Below, one piece after another: positions 1 through 12,668 of a stretch of DNA of 64,000 bases. The notes under the pieces are model-generated. The model saw nothing but the letters and a program-made list of their open reading frames with translations, had not been told where the DNA came from and ran no database searches. The translations under genes and the position numbers were made by a program. The stretch is from an uncultured Bacteroides sp. (GTDB lineage Bacteria; Bacteroidota; Bacteroidia; Bacteroidales; Bacteroidaceae): positions 62,001 to 126,000 of the forward strand of contig USCT01000004.1 of assembly GCA_900553185.1 (NCBI GenBank), in the 5' to 3' direction. How positions within the stretch are numbered: the first letter of the stretch is position 1; each line of letters opens with the position of its first letter.

Positions 1-44
1 CACTGAACTAGTAAGCAATTACCATAACCACAAAAACATATCGT

Positions 45-1547
45 ATGAACAAAAAATTTAACCTTAAACTATTTGCCGCAATTTGCTGTTTCAGTCTGCT
101 TTACTGTTGTACAGAAGAAAAAATCAATTCAGACTCAGATCAATCCAGTGTAGAACGAATCACTTCCGATGAACAGTATCACGCCAATATATTTGCCGGA
201 TTATCGCTGGAAACATTCTATTACTGGAACAAAGAAATTGCAAACGATCTCAACAAACTGAATCCGGAAACCAATACCGACCCCATCACGACAGTCAATG
301 AAATTCGTTACCACGAAGGAGACACGGAAGTAGACAGATGGAGCATGCTGACAGACGATTCCGAAAGTTTCAACAACAGCATGGAAGGAGTCTATACGAC
401 CTACGGTTATCAACCGATCACTTATCTGCTGGATAAAAACACCGGTCAATGCATTTCTGCCGTAGCTTACGTATACAAAGACAGCCCAGCCGAAAAAGCA
501 GGATTAAAACGCGGAGATATCATCTATAAGATAGATGGAAAAACACTGACAGCAGACAATTATACCGAATTATTTACCTCTTCACAAATTACATTATCAC
601 TGGCCACCTATGACGAGACAACCAATATCATAACTCCTACTGACCAAACAGTAACCATGCAGGCTGTAGAGATGTACGAAAATCCTATACTCTGCCATAA
701 GACCATTGATTTAGAAAACGGAAACAAAATAGGTTACCTGGCATACAGCAGTTTCGATTTAAATTCAATACCCGAACTGATTGAAATCTGTAAGGAATTT
801 AAATCGGAAGGTATCAAAACACTGGTACTCGATTTACGCTACAACGGAGGTGGTTATGTCATTACCGAAAATGTATTGGCCTCCATGTTCGCTCCACAAA
901 GCGTAGTTGATGCCCAAGAAGTTTTTGAAAAAGAAGACTACAATGAGATTCTTACAAAATCAGGATGGAGCAGCGTAACCCGTTTTACTACTAAATTCCA
1001 GTATGATGAACTCGGAGTAAATGCCACTACAGAAGGAGCAAACATCGGATTGGAACATATCTATGCGTTGATTAGTTCTAATACAGCCTCAGCTTCGGAA
1101 GCTCTGTTGGGAGGTCTGATGCCTTATATGAACATTACACTGATTGGAAACCAGTCACACGGTAAATATTGCACCGGCCTCTTTCTCTCAGCAACAGATT
1201 TTTATGAAGTAATGGATAAACAAACACCGGCAGCTATCAAAAACTGGGGAATATACGTCATGATAAGTGTATATAAAAACAGTCAGAACCAAACGCCTTG
1301 CATGCCCAACGGACTGACACCGGACATTGAAGCGATGGACACCCCCATGTTGCCCGTACAATTGGGAGATGAGAACGAAACCTTACTCCGTATAGCATTG
1401 GAAAATGAAGGAAAACAATACCCTGCTACAGTCAACTCACGTAGCATGGTATCATTACACCCATTGGAAAATCAGCCTCACAAGGCCAACTTCGGCAAAC
1501 GCATTCTTCTGCCGACATCTCATAACCTGCATTTATTAAAGAACTAA
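45..1547 (+). CDS. S41-family C-terminal processing peptidase, lipoprotein
   Basis: Predicted periplasm-facing serine protease of the Ctp/tail-specific protease family. The N-terminus is a lipoprotein signal (hydrophobic stretch to residue 20, then Cys21-Cys22). Residues about 135-170 form a PDZ domain (SPAEKAGLKRGDIIYKIDGK). The S41 core follows, with the LDLRYNGGG strand at 262-270, the catalytic Ser in NTASASEA (about Ser349) and the general-base Lys in SHGKY (Lys374), the 25-residue spacing expected for the family. The 500-residue length is normal for Bacteroidetes lipoprotein S41 enzymes. It stands alone and converges with the next gene. The substrate cannot be told from the sequence. 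Confidence 0.9.
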   Translation: MNKKFNLKLFAAICCFSLLYCCTEEKINSDSDQSSVERITSDEQYHANIFAGLSLETFYYWNKEIANDLNKLNPETNTDPITTVNEIRYHEGDTEVDRWSMLTDDSESFNNSMEGVYTTYGYQPITYLLDKNTGQCISAVAYVYKDSPAEKAGLKRGDIIYKIDGKTLTADNYTELFTSSQITLSLATYDETTNIITPTDQTVTMQAVEMYENPILCHKTIDLENGNKIGYLAYSSFDLNSIPELIEICKEFKSEGIKTLVLDLRYNGGGYVITENVLASMFAPQSVVDAQEVFEKEDYNEILTKSGWSSVTRFTTKFQYDELGVNATTEGANIGLEHIYALISSNTASASEALLGGLMPYMNITLIGNQSHGKYCTGLFLSATDFYEVMDKQTPAAIKNWGIYVMISVYKNSQNQTPCMPNGLTPDIEAMDTPMLPVQLGDENETLLRIALENEGKQYPATVNSRSMVSLHPLENQPHKANFGKRILLPTSHNLHLLKN

Positions 1548-1559
1548 AACAGTAATCTA

Positions 1560-1596
1560 CAGGCCTGTACTTTCCTTCAAGGAATTTACAGGCCTG
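1560..1596. terminator. Hairpin between convergent genes
   Basis: CAGGCCTGTA at 1560-1569 pairs perfectly with TACAGGCCTG at 1587-1596. The right arm covers the last codons of the minus-strand gene. There is no good T-tract on either side, so terminator function is an inference from its position between converging genes. Confidence 0.45.
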
Positions 1597-2794
1597 CTTC
1601 TTTGCATTCCGTCTGGTTTGCTTCCTCTACCAAGACATATACCTGATAACGTGTATTCTGCTGTACCGGTGTCAAAGACAAATACCCGCGAAGAATGTTT
1701 CCGTCCTGAGAAACCTGTAACGGGTAAGACTCCGAACGCTTACGATGAAGATTTATGGCCTCCCCTTTCGCAGCATAATGTTCTACGATGTATTGTCCAT
1801 GCGACGATCCGGATACATAGCGGTCAAAAAACAAACGGGATACCACTCCCATATTCATGCGAAGATTTATTTCCACACAAGGATAAATCAAAAACATTTC
1901 CCGTTCACGGCAAATCATCATGTCAACGCCCAGGTATCCGGCATAGTCATATTTCAGCAAAGCTGCTAAAACAGCAACCAGCCGCTCCTTTACAGCGTTT
2001 AATGTCTGCAAAGGAACGTATGTCATTAACCTTCTTTCGATGACTTCATCCGGCAACAGAAAGTTCTGCTTATAATTGCCGTGCGCATCGGTATCAAACA
2101 ATGAATACCCTGCAAACCGTATTCTACCATGGCCATCCGCAAAAAATTCCATGGCAAAATCACATACCTTATCATATAAGGGTTCGGCCATAATCCCCCC
2201 CTGCGTACGAATCACCCGCGCTATCCATCCTTCTGCATTGACATTCCAGGTAGACGAAGAAACACGAAGCAATCCTCTCCCGCTTCCAGACCAGGGCGAT
2301 TTCAGCATTGTCTCGCCCGTGTCGTGAACCCAAGCTTTTACTTCAGGTACAGACAAACATTCCACTGCCTTACCACAGATGCCTTTCAGCCTGCCCAATT
2401 GATTCAAAACACCGATACATTGTTGACGTCCCGATAAAAAACGAATCCGGTTTAACGCTTCTGCATCCGGACATTTGTCCATGGAAATTCCTTCAAGTCC
2501 TAACTGATGTACCAAAGCCGGATCCCAACCCCATGGAGAGATAACCTCCCCATTCCATTCAAAAGCAACCTGCCCGTAAGGAAATATCCCGGACGACATA
2601 CATGCAGAAAGAAAAGAATCGGCAGTTTCTTCCTTTATTCCTCCTGTCACTCCTCCCCTTTCAGCATACCACAAAGGCAAACAGGACAAATCTTCCCGCA
2701 TGCAGATTATTTCCTGTGGAGGGCGGTAGTAAGGAGTAAAATTAGCCAAAGCCATATCATGCTCCGGATTAAACAAGTAAAACAATTTGTCCAT
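1586..2794 (-). CDS. Uncharacterised ATP-grasp-like protein
   Basis: I do not recognise a named family. The 402-residue protein has no signal peptide or membrane segment. Two segments look like an ATP-grasp fold: K165-SPWSGSGRG, resembling the nucleotide-binding Lys and glycine-rich loop, and the late E308-I-N-L-R-x-N-x-G segment after GVDMMI, which resembles the magnesium-binding ENxR region. The N-terminus FYLFNPEHDMALAN is distinctive and may be conserved in relatives. ATP-grasp enzymes usually ligate a carboxylate to an amine or thiol, so a ligase is plausible, but no substrate can be assigned. It is transcribed alone, divergently from the ATPase at 2907. Confidence 0.75.
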   Translation of the reverse strand: MDKLFYLFNPEHDMALANFTPYYRPPQEIICMREDLSCLPLWYAERGGVTGGIKEETADSFLSACMSSGIFPYGQVAFEWNGEVISPWGWDPALVHQLGLEGISMDKCPDAEALNRIRFLSGRQQCIGVLNQLGRLKGICGKAVECLSVPEVKAWVHDTGETMLKSPWSGSGRGLLRVSSSTWNVNAEGWIARVIRTQGGIMAEPLYDKVCDFAMEFFADGHGRIRFAGYSLFDTDAHGNYKQNFLLPDEVIERRLMTYVPLQTLNAVKERLVAVLAALLKYDYAGYLGVDMMICREREMFLIYPCVEINLRMNMGVVSRLFFDRYVSGSSHGQYIVEHYAAKGEAINLHRKRSESYPLQVSQDGNILRGYLSLTPVQQNTRYQVYVLVEEANQTECKEAGL

Positions 2795-2817
2795 ATTTCA
2801 CTTTTGATTCACTCAGA

Positions 2818-2849
2818 CAAAAATACATGAAAAAATTAAATTTTGACAA
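2818..2849 (-). promoter_or_regulatory. Bacteroides-type promoter for the ATP-grasp-like gene
   Basis: On the minus strand a TATTTTTG -7 element (plus 2818-2825) is preceded by TTG 21 bases upstream. It lies 24 bases before the start codon at 2794. Confidence 0.45.
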
Positions 2850-2855
2850 CTCCAG

Positions 2856-2886
2856 TTTGCAATATTATGAACTATTCGTATCTTTG
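2856..2886 (+). promoter_or_regulatory. Bacteroides-type promoter for the AAA ATPase
   Basis: TTTG at 2856-2859, a 19-base spacer and TATCTTTG at 2879-2886 match the Bacteroides -33/-7 consensus fully. The start codon follows at 2907. Confidence 0.75.
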
Positions 2887-2906
2887 CAAGGTAGAAACAG
2901 AAATTC

Positions 2907-4085
2907 ATGGAAGCCTTTTACAGAACACACAGCTATCTGGTAGAACATACCAACGCCCCGGTACGCCGTGACCTGATGGACGAAATAGACTGGAATGCCA
3001 GACTGATTGGAATCAAGGGAACACGCGGAGTAGGCAAGACCACTTTCCTGCTGCAATATGCCAAAGAAAAGTTTGGACTAGACCGTTCCTGCCTGTTCAT
3101 CAACATGAATAATTTCTACTTTTCAGAAGTAAGCCTCGTAGAATTCGCAGGAGAATTCGTAAAACGGGGTGGAAAGGTACTTCTTATCGATCAGGTTTTT
3201 AAACTTTCAGACTGGAGCAAAGCGCTTCGTACATGCTACGAAAAATACCCCAATCTAAAAATCATCTTTTCAGGATCTTCAGTCATGAGACTGAAAGAAG
3301 AAAACCCGGAGCTGAACGGTATCGTAAAATCATACAACCTGCGTGGTTTTTCTTTCCGTGAATTTTTAAATTTACAAACCGGAAACCACTTTACCTCCTA
3401 TTCACTGGAAGACATACTCCAAAATCATGAACACATAGCCAAAACCATTCTTCCACATATAAACCCACTTAACTACCTGCAAGATTACATTCATCACGGT
3501 TTTTATCCATTTTTTCTCGAAAAAAGGAACTTTTCAGAAAATCTGCTGAAAACCATGAATATGATGATTGAAGTAGATATTCTTTTAATCAAACAAATTG
3601 AATTGAAATATCTTTCAAAGATAAAAAAATTACTATATTTGTTGGCAGTTGACGGACCCGGAGCTCCTAACGTAAGTCAATTGGCAGCCGAGATACAAAC
3701 ATCCCGCGCAACGGTGATGAATTACATTAAATACCTGGCTGACGCACGACTTATCAATATGGTATACCCCAAAGGAGAAAAGTTTCCGAAAAAGCCGGCT
3801 AAAATAATGATGCATAATACAAACTTGATGTACAGCATCTATCCCGTTAAAGTAGAAGAACAAGATGTTCTGGAAACATTTTTCGTCAATACCTTATGGA
3901 AAGACCACAAGGTGAACAAAGGAGACAAAGGCACGTCCTTTCTGGTTGACGAGAAACTGCACTTCCGGATATGCGGTGAAAACAGCAAGCTGAAAAGCAA
4001 TCCCAACGTGTATTATGCCATGCATAAAATGGAAATGGGACATGGAAACCAGATACCACTATGGCTGTTCGGTTTCCTGTATTAA
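2907..4085 (+). CDS. AAA_14/DUF4143-type ATPase
   Basis: Cytoplasmic P-loop protein of the AAA_14 plus DUF4143 class common in Bacteroidales. The Walker A motif is GTRGVGKT (residues 38-45), followed by the Walker B-like strand VLLIDQVF near residue 95 and a sensor-like IIFSGSS near 118. The C-terminal third has a winged-helix-like stretch (NVSQLAAEIQTSRATVMNYI) and the DUF4143 domain. The length of 392 residues is usual. The cellular role of this family is not established; its members are often patchily distributed. It is a single-gene unit with its own consensus promoter. Confidence 0.85.
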   Translation: MEAFYRTHSYLVEHTNAPVRRDLMDEIDWNARLIGIKGTRGVGKTTFLLQYAKEKFGLDRSCLFINMNNFYFSEVSLVEFAGEFVKRGGKVLLIDQVFKLSDWSKALRTCYEKYPNLKIIFSGSSVMRLKEENPELNGIVKSYNLRGFSFREFLNLQTGNHFTSYSLEDILQNHEHIAKTILPHINPLNYLQDYIHHGFYPFFLEKRNFSENLLKTMNMMIEVDILLIKQIELKYLSKIKKLLYLLAVDGPGAPNVSQLAAEIQTSRATVMNYIKYLADARLINMVYPKGEKFPKKPAKIMMHNTNLMYSIYPVKVEEQDVLETFFVNTLWKDHKVNKGDKGTSFLVDEKLHFRICGENSKLKSNPNVYYAMHKMEMGHGNQIPLWLFGFLY

Positions 4086-4140
4086 ATAAAGAAAACGACA
4101 AATTCTATAATTATATTACCTAACATAATTGAGTAATTGT

Positions 4141-7692
<3,552 letters not shown>

Positions 7693-7713
7693 GCAAATTC
7701 TTTCATAACTTAC

Positions 7714-7752
7714 AAAGAGGATACCTTTTCCAACAAGGTGTCCTCTTTTTTT
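7714..7752 (+). terminator. Rho-independent terminator of nifJ
   Basis: AAAGAGGATACCTT pairs with AAGGTGTCCTCTTT (one wobble pair) around a short loop, followed by a run of T residues. Confidence 0.85.
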
Positions 7753-7788
7753 ATATTCATAACTTCACATATATTCTCAACTATTTTA

Positions 7789-7796
7789 TAGCTTTG
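7789..7796 (+). promoter_or_regulatory. -7 promoter element for the sulfatase
   Basis: TAGCTTTG matches TAnnTTTG, 35 bases before the start codon. No clear TTTG element is seen at the expected upstream distance. Confidence 0.5.
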
Positions 7797-7831
7797 CAAA
7801 AACTAACCACACCCAAGCAATCTTGTCTATT

Positions 7832-9400
7832 ATGAAAACACATCGCATTCCTCTGGCTATCGCTGCTCCAATAGCCTTCCTGCAGGCCCATGCTACCTGT
7901 CCGACCGAAAACGTTCCATCCTCGAATCCCGCCAAACCCAATGTTATCATCATTTATGCCGACGATCTGGGTTACGGTGATCTGGAATGTTACGGAGCCA
8001 AAAACGTACATACCCCCAATGTAAATCGTCTGGCACAGAATGGCATTCAGTTTACCAATGCACATGCCGTTGCAGCTACCAGTACACCGTCCAGATATTC
8101 TCTGCTCACCGGAGAATACGCATGGAGAAAACCAGGAACTGACATCGCAGCAGGAAATGCAGGAATGATCATCAGTCCCGGACAGTTTACTTTAGCCGAT
8201 ATGTTCAAAAGTAAAGGATATGCTACAGGAGCCATCGGAAAATGGCACTTGGGACTCGGAGAAAAAAGTGGGAAACAGGACTGGAATGCCCCACTTCCCT
8301 CAACGCCGGCCGACTTGGGATTTGACTATCACTACATCATGGCTGCAACAGCCGATCGTGTCCCCTGTGTTTTCATTGAAAATTCTCAGGTTGCCAATTA
8401 TGACCCTTCGGCCCCGATAGAAGTATCGTATGTAAAGAATTTCCCGGGAGAACCTACAGGGAAAGATAATCCGGAACTACTCTATAACTTGAAACCCAGC
8501 CACGGACACGATATGGCTATCGTAAATGGTATCAGCCGTATCGGATACATGAAAGGCGGAGGAAAAGCCTTATGGAAAGATGAAAATATTGCCGACTCTA
8601 TTACTTCACATGCCATTCAGTTCATAGAAAATCATAAAAATGAACCATTCTTTCTCTATTTTGCCACAAACGATGTGCACGTGCCTCGATTTCCGCACGA
8701 GCGATTCCGTGGCAAAAACCCCATGGGACTGCGGGGAGATGCCATTGTTCAGTTCGACTGGACCGTAGGTGAAATAACAAAGGCCCTTGACCGACTGGGA
8801 CTAACGGAAAATACACTAATCATATTATCCAGCGACAACGGTCCGGTAGCAGACGACGGGTATGCAGATGAAGCCGAAAAACGGTTAAACGAACACCGTC
8901 CTTCCGGTCCCTGGCGTGGAAACAAATACAGTGCTTTCGAAGGGGGTACCGCCGTACCTGCCATTTTATGCTGGCCGGCACAAGTACCCAAAGGGAAAAA
9001 ATCAAACGCCCTCATTTCACAGATAGACTGGATGGCATCACTGGGAAAACTGATCGGGGCAACTCTTCCCAAAGAATCGGCACCAGATAGCTGGAACTGT
9101 CTGAATACCATGCTGGGAACAGACGAAAAAGACCGGCCTTGGGTAATGGAATATTCTTATGCCCATGTACTGTCTGTCAGATCCGGAAAATGGAAATACA
9201 TTGATCCTTGCGACGGTCCCGACAGAATTCCATGGGGAACCAATATCGAAACAGGAAACCTGAGCACGCCTCAGCTGTACTTACTGGAAGAAAACGACTA
9301 CGAACAAGAAAATGTAGCCGAAAAATATCCGGCCAAAACATTCGAATTACAACAGATAGCACGCAGGGTACGTACGAGCCCTATCACGCCAAATCTCTAA
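7832..9400 (+). CDS. Secreted S1-family sulfatase, Ser-type
   Basis: Predicted sulfatase hydrolysing sulfate esters, probably of host or dietary glycans. An N-terminal signal peptide-like segment (residues 1-22) points to export. Calcium ligands are in YADDLGYGD (Asp44, Asp45). The signature S84-T-P-S-R is the Ser-type sulfatase motif, in which Ser84 would be converted to formylglycine by an anaerobic sulfatase-maturating enzyme, encoded elsewhere. GKWHLGLG and SSDNGP are the other conserved active-site blocks. ATG at 7832 is chosen over an upstream in-frame TTG at 7823. It is not next to SusC/SusD genes, so the substrate is unknown. The protein ends in a short Arg-rich tail. Confidence 0.92.
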   Translation: MKTHRIPLAIAAPIAFLQAHATCPTENVPSSNPAKPNVIIIYADDLGYGDLECYGAKNVHTPNVNRLAQNGIQFTNAHAVAATSTPSRYSLLTGEYAWRKPGTDIAAGNAGMIISPGQFTLADMFKSKGYATGAIGKWHLGLGEKSGKQDWNAPLPSTPADLGFDYHYIMAATADRVPCVFIENSQVANYDPSAPIEVSYVKNFPGEPTGKDNPELLYNLKPSHGHDMAIVNGISRIGYMKGGGKALWKDENIADSITSHAIQFIENHKNEPFFLYFATNDVHVPRFPHERFRGKNPMGLRGDAIVQFDWTVGEITKALDRLGLTENTLIILSSDNGPVADDGYADEAEKRLNEHRPSGPWRGNKYSAFEGGTAVPAILCWPAQVPKGKKSNALISQIDWMASLGKLIGATLPKESAPDSWNCLNTMLGTDEKDRPWVMEYSYAHVLSVRSGKWKYIDPCDGPDRIPWGTNIETGNLSTPQLYLLEENDYEQENVAEKYPAKTFELQQIARRVRTSPITPNL

Positions 9401-9408
9401 ATTACAAC

Positions 9409-9449
9409 AGCCAGGCAGAGCAGAAAGAATGTTCTACCTGGCTATTTTT
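9409..9449 (+). terminator. Rho-independent terminator of the sulfatase gene
   Basis: AGCCAGGCAGA and TCTACCTGGCT pair with one mismatch around a 13-base loop, followed by ATTTTTA. Confidence 0.8.
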
Positions 9450-9711
9450 ATCATGCGGCAACTTATTGATAAAAAAACAAATACGCATGTTTTCTACATT
9501 CTCCGGCCTCCGAACATACATTTTCCATACGAAGAACCTACATTCTGCGTCCGAAAAACATAGGTTCTTTTCCCCAAGAATGTATTCAACCTGTAAATGA
9601 ACCAAAAAAGATTTATAGCCAAACTAAAAACTAGATACATTTAGAGAAAAGAGAACAAATATCAAATCTTCAATAAATGAGTTCTTAAAAAGAAGTAAGC
9701 GAACTAAACAG
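9450..9711. other. Non-coding spacer with fold-back repeats
   Basis: No convincing gene is seen here. The stretch from 9495 to 9584 contains nested inverted repeats, listed separately. The rest is AT-rich and ends at the tRNA-Ser terminator. Confidence 0.5.
9495..9584. repeat. Nested inverted repeats
   Basis: The outer arms are TACATTCT (9495-9502) and AGAATGTA (9577-9584). The inner arms are AAGAACCTA (9532-9540) and TAGGTTCTT (9561-9569), all perfect. ACATTCT followed by a TCCGAA segment also occurs twice as a direct repeat. The function is unknown: it may be a structured RNA or a degenerate intergenic element. Confidence 0.5.
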
Positions 9712-9744
9712 ACAAAAAAAATCCGTAAAGCATTGACTTTACGG
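9712..9744 (-). terminator. Terminator of tRNA-Ser
   Basis: Plus-strand CCGTAAAG (9723-9730) pairs with CTTTACGG (9737-9744). On the minus strand the hairpin is followed by a T-tract (plus A-tract 9713-9721). Confidence 0.85.
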
Positions 9745-9754
9745 AGCTTCCATG

Positions 9755-9839
9755 CGGAGAGACAGGGATTCGAACCCCGGGTGCCTCGCAGCACAACGGT
9801 TTTCAAGACCGCCGCAATCGACCACTCTGCCACCTCTCC
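9755..9839 (-). tRNA. tRNA-Ser (anticodon TGA)
   Basis: The minus strand folds as an 85-base class II tRNA: acceptor GGAGAGG with TCTCTCC (one G.U pair), anticodon loop CTTGAAA carrying TGA, an extended variable arm, and the T-loop GGTTCGAATCC. CCA is not encoded. Confidence 0.95.
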
Positions 9840-9880
9840 AAAACCTCTGTTTTCAGAAGCACTTCCTTTCGAAAGCGTTG

Positions 9881-9911
9881 CAAAGGTACGACTATTTTTT
9901 GATTGTGCAAA
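9881..9911 (-). promoter_or_regulatory. Promoter of tRNA-Ser
   Basis: On the minus strand TTTG (plus 9908-9911), a 19-base spacer and TACCTTTG (plus 9881-9888) form a full consensus Bacteroides promoter 42 bases before the tRNA. Confidence 0.8.
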
Positions 9912-9927
9912 CATTGAAGCCTATTTT

Positions 9928-9959
9928 TTTGATTATTTTTCGCCATTGTCGTAATTTTG
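9928..9959 (+). promoter_or_regulatory. Promoter of mutS2
   Basis: TTTG at 9928-9931, a 20-base spacer and TAATTTTG at 9952-9959. The start codon follows at 9995. Confidence 0.7.
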
Positions 9960-9994
9960 CAGTCCAAAACCAAACATGAGACGCTATTATAAAC

Positions 9995-12508
9995 ATGATA
10001 TACCCTCAGAATTTTGAACAGAAAATCGGATTCGACCAGATCAGACAACTATTAAAGAACAAATGTCTCAGTACACTGGGAGAAGAACGAGTAAATGACA
10101 TGGCTTTTACTGACAACTATTCCGACATTAACCAATGGCTGGAACAAGTTGTGGAATTTGTGCGTATCATTCAGGAAGAAGACAGTTTTCCGGACCAATA
10201 TTTCTTTGATGTACGTCCGTCACTGAAACGTATCCGGGTGGAAGGCCTTTACATGGACGAACAGGAACTGTTCGACCTGCGCCGCTCACTGGAAACAATC
10301 CGCGACATCGTACGCTTCCTGCAACAAACAGACGACGAAGACGGAGATGATGACGAAGGTGGAAAGTCACCCTACCCTGCCCTAAAGGAACTGGCCGGCG
10401 ACATCATGGTATTTCCACAACTGATTACCCGCATCAATAACATATTGGATAAATTCGGTAAGATAAAAGACAATGCCTCTACAGAACTGTTGCGCATCCG
10501 ACGGGAACTGGCGGCCACTACCGGAAGTATCTCACGCAGCCTGAACGTCATCTTGCGTACGGCACAGTCTGAGGGATATGTAGACAAAGATGTAACCCCT
10601 ACCATGCGCGACGGACGACTGGTGATTCCGGTCGCTCCAGGTATGAAACGCAAGATCAGAGGTATCGTACACGACGAATCTGCCACAGGTAAGACCGTAT
10701 TCATCGAACCAGCCGAGGTGGTGGAAGCCAACAACCGTATCCGTGAACTGGAAGGAGAAGAACGGCGGGAAATCATCCGTATCCTGACGGAATTTTCAGC
10801 AGTCATTCGCCCGCAGGTACCGGTATTGCTCCAGTCGTACGAATTTCTGGCAGAAATAGATTTCATCCGGGCCAAAGCCCTGTTGGGACTGGAATTCAAA
10901 GCGGGAAAACCAGCCTTCGAGAACCACCAGATACTTGACTGGTTCGACGCCATTCATCCGCTACTGCAACTTTCACTGGCCAAACACGGGAAAAAAGTCG
11001 TTCCACTGGAAATCAAACTGACTCCACAGCAACGCATCCTGCTTATTTCGGGTCCGAATGCAGGAGGTAAGTCCGTGTGTCTGAAAACAGTCGGACTGCT
11101 TCAATATATGCTGCAATGCGGACTGCTGGTACCCATGAACGAACGAAGCCACGCAGGTATCTTCAGCCATATCTTTATCGACATCGGTGACGAACAAAGC
11201 ATCGAGGACGATCTGAGTACCTACTCGTCTCACCTGACCAACATGAAGGTCATGATGAAATCGTGCAACGAGAAAAGCCTGATTCTGATAGACGAATTCG
11301 GTGGAGGTACAGAACCTCAAATAGGCGGAGCCATCGCCGAAGCAGTATTGAAGCGGTTCAACCAGAAACAGACTTTCGGAGTCATTACCACTCACTATCA
11401 GAACCTGAAACATTTTGCCGAATCGCACGAAGGCGTGGTGAACGGTGCCATGCTGTACGACCGCCACGAAATGCGTGCCCTCTTCCAGCTACAGATAGGA
11501 AATCCGGGAAGTTCGTTTGCCGTAGAAATCGCCCGAAAAATAGGACTTCCTGAAGAAGTGATAGCCGACGCCTCCGAAATTGTAGGCAGCGAATACATAC
11601 AGAGCGACAAGTATCTGCAGGACATTGTCCGCGACAAACGTTATTGGGAAACCAAACGACAGAACATCCGCAAACGGGAAAAACAGATGGAAGAAACCAT
11701 TGCCCGTTACGAGAAAGAAATAGCGGAACTGGAACGCAGCCGGAAGGAAATCCTGAAAAAAGCCCGCAAAGACGCCGAACAGCTCTTGCAGGAATCGAAT
11801 GCCCGGATTGAAAATACCATACGTACCATCAAAGAATCGCAGGCCGAAAAGGAGATGACACGACTGGCACGGCAGGAGCTGACCGACTTCAAGGAGCAGG
11901 TGGCCGACATCGAAAAACAGTCCATGGAAGAAAAGATTGCCCGGAAGATGGACAAGCTGCGCGAAAAACAGGAACGGAAGAAAGAAAAGAAAGCCCAGCA
12001 GCAAAAAAATCCGGCTCAGCCTGCCGCCCCGGTAGTGAAACCCATCGCCGAAGACGATTATGTCCGCATCAAAGGACAGAACAGTGTAGGACAGGTACTG
12101 GAAATCAACGGTAAGAATGCTGTCGTAATGTTCGGACTGATGAAAACAAACGTCAAACTGGACCGGTTGGAACGCACCGAAGCACCGAAGCTGAACCAGG
12201 CACTGACCAAGACAAGTTTCGTAAGCAGCGAGACCCAGGAGCACATGTACGAAAAGAAACTCAATTTCAAGCAGGACATCGACGTGAGAGGGATGCGAGG
12301 TGACGAAGCCATACAAGCCGTTACCTATTTTATTGACGACGCCATCCTCGTAGGAGTAAGCCGGGTACGCATCCTGCATGGTACAGGCACCGGTATTCTC
12401 CGTACCCTGATCAGGCAATACCTGGCCACTGTGCCGGGAGTCGCCCATTTCCAGGACGAACACGTACAATTTGGAGGAGCCGGAATTACGGTAGTCGACC
12501 TGAAATAA
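9995..12508 (+). CDS. mutS2: Endonuclease MutS2 / Smr-domain ATPase
   Basis: MutS2 family ATPase. Family members suppress homologous recombination and, in some bacteria, act on collided ribosomes. Order: N-terminal core and lever helices (about 1-330), ATPase with Walker A GPNAGGKS (about 352-359) and Walker B LILIDEFGGG (about 428-437), a long charged coiled coil (about 515-680, many Lys/Glu), and a C-terminal Smr nuclease domain (about 760-837) with DVRG and the HGTGTG loop. The 837-residue length is typical. It has its own promoter and is not in an obvious operon. Confidence 0.96.
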   Translation: MIYPQNFEQKIGFDQIRQLLKNKCLSTLGEERVNDMAFTDNYSDINQWLEQVVEFVRIIQEEDSFPDQYFFDVRPSLKRIRVEGLYMDEQELFDLRRSLETIRDIVRFLQQTDDEDGDDDEGGKSPYPALKELAGDIMVFPQLITRINNILDKFGKIKDNASTELLRIRRELAATTGSISRSLNVILRTAQSEGYVDKDVTPTMRDGRLVIPVAPGMKRKIRGIVHDESATGKTVFIEPAEVVEANNRIRELEGEERREIIRILTEFSAVIRPQVPVLLQSYEFLAEIDFIRAKALLGLEFKAGKPAFENHQILDWFDAIHPLLQLSLAKHGKKVVPLEIKLTPQQRILLISGPNAGGKSVCLKTVGLLQYMLQCGLLVPMNERSHAGIFSHIFIDIGDEQSIEDDLSTYSSHLTNMKVMMKSCNEKSLILIDEFGGGTEPQIGGAIAEAVLKRFNQKQTFGVITTHYQNLKHFAESHEGVVNGAMLYDRHEMRALFQLQIGNPGSSFAVEIARKIGLPEEVIADASEIVGSEYIQSDKYLQDIVRDKRYWETKRQNIRKREKQMEETIARYEKEIAELERSRKEILKKARKDAEQLLQESNARIENTIRTIKESQAEKEMTRLARQELTDFKEQVADIEKQSMEEKIARKMDKLREKQERKKEKKAQQQKNPAQPAAPVVKPIAEDDYVRIKGQNSVGQVLEINGKNAVVMFGLMKTNVKLDRLERTEAPKLNQALTKTSFVSSETQEHMYEKKLNFKQDIDVRGMRGDEAIQAVTYFIDDAILVGVSRVRILHGTGTGILRTLIRQYLATVPGVAHFQDEHVQFGGAGITVVDLK

Positions 12509-12545
12509 AAATCGGCAGCAAGTGTACACCGGAAAGAAAAAATCA

Positions 12546-12553
12546 TAACTTTG
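12546..12553 (+). promoter_or_regulatory. -7 promoter element for sdaA
   Basis: TAACTTTG matches the consensus, leaving a leader of about 110 bases before the start codon. The upstream -33 element is weak. Confidence 0.5.
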
Positions 12554-12668
12554 CATACGAAGTTCTTCAAGAAAGATATATACCCGATATATCCCATGAA
12601 AGACTTCGTAAAGAAGTGATTACATGTGAGCAAAAACGCCACCGACTATTCAATAAACTCAGCAAACT

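Noticed and set aside
9803..10048. Minus-strand protein frames over the tRNA-Ser region
   Set aside because: These overlap a well-folded tRNA and its promoter, with no family resemblance.
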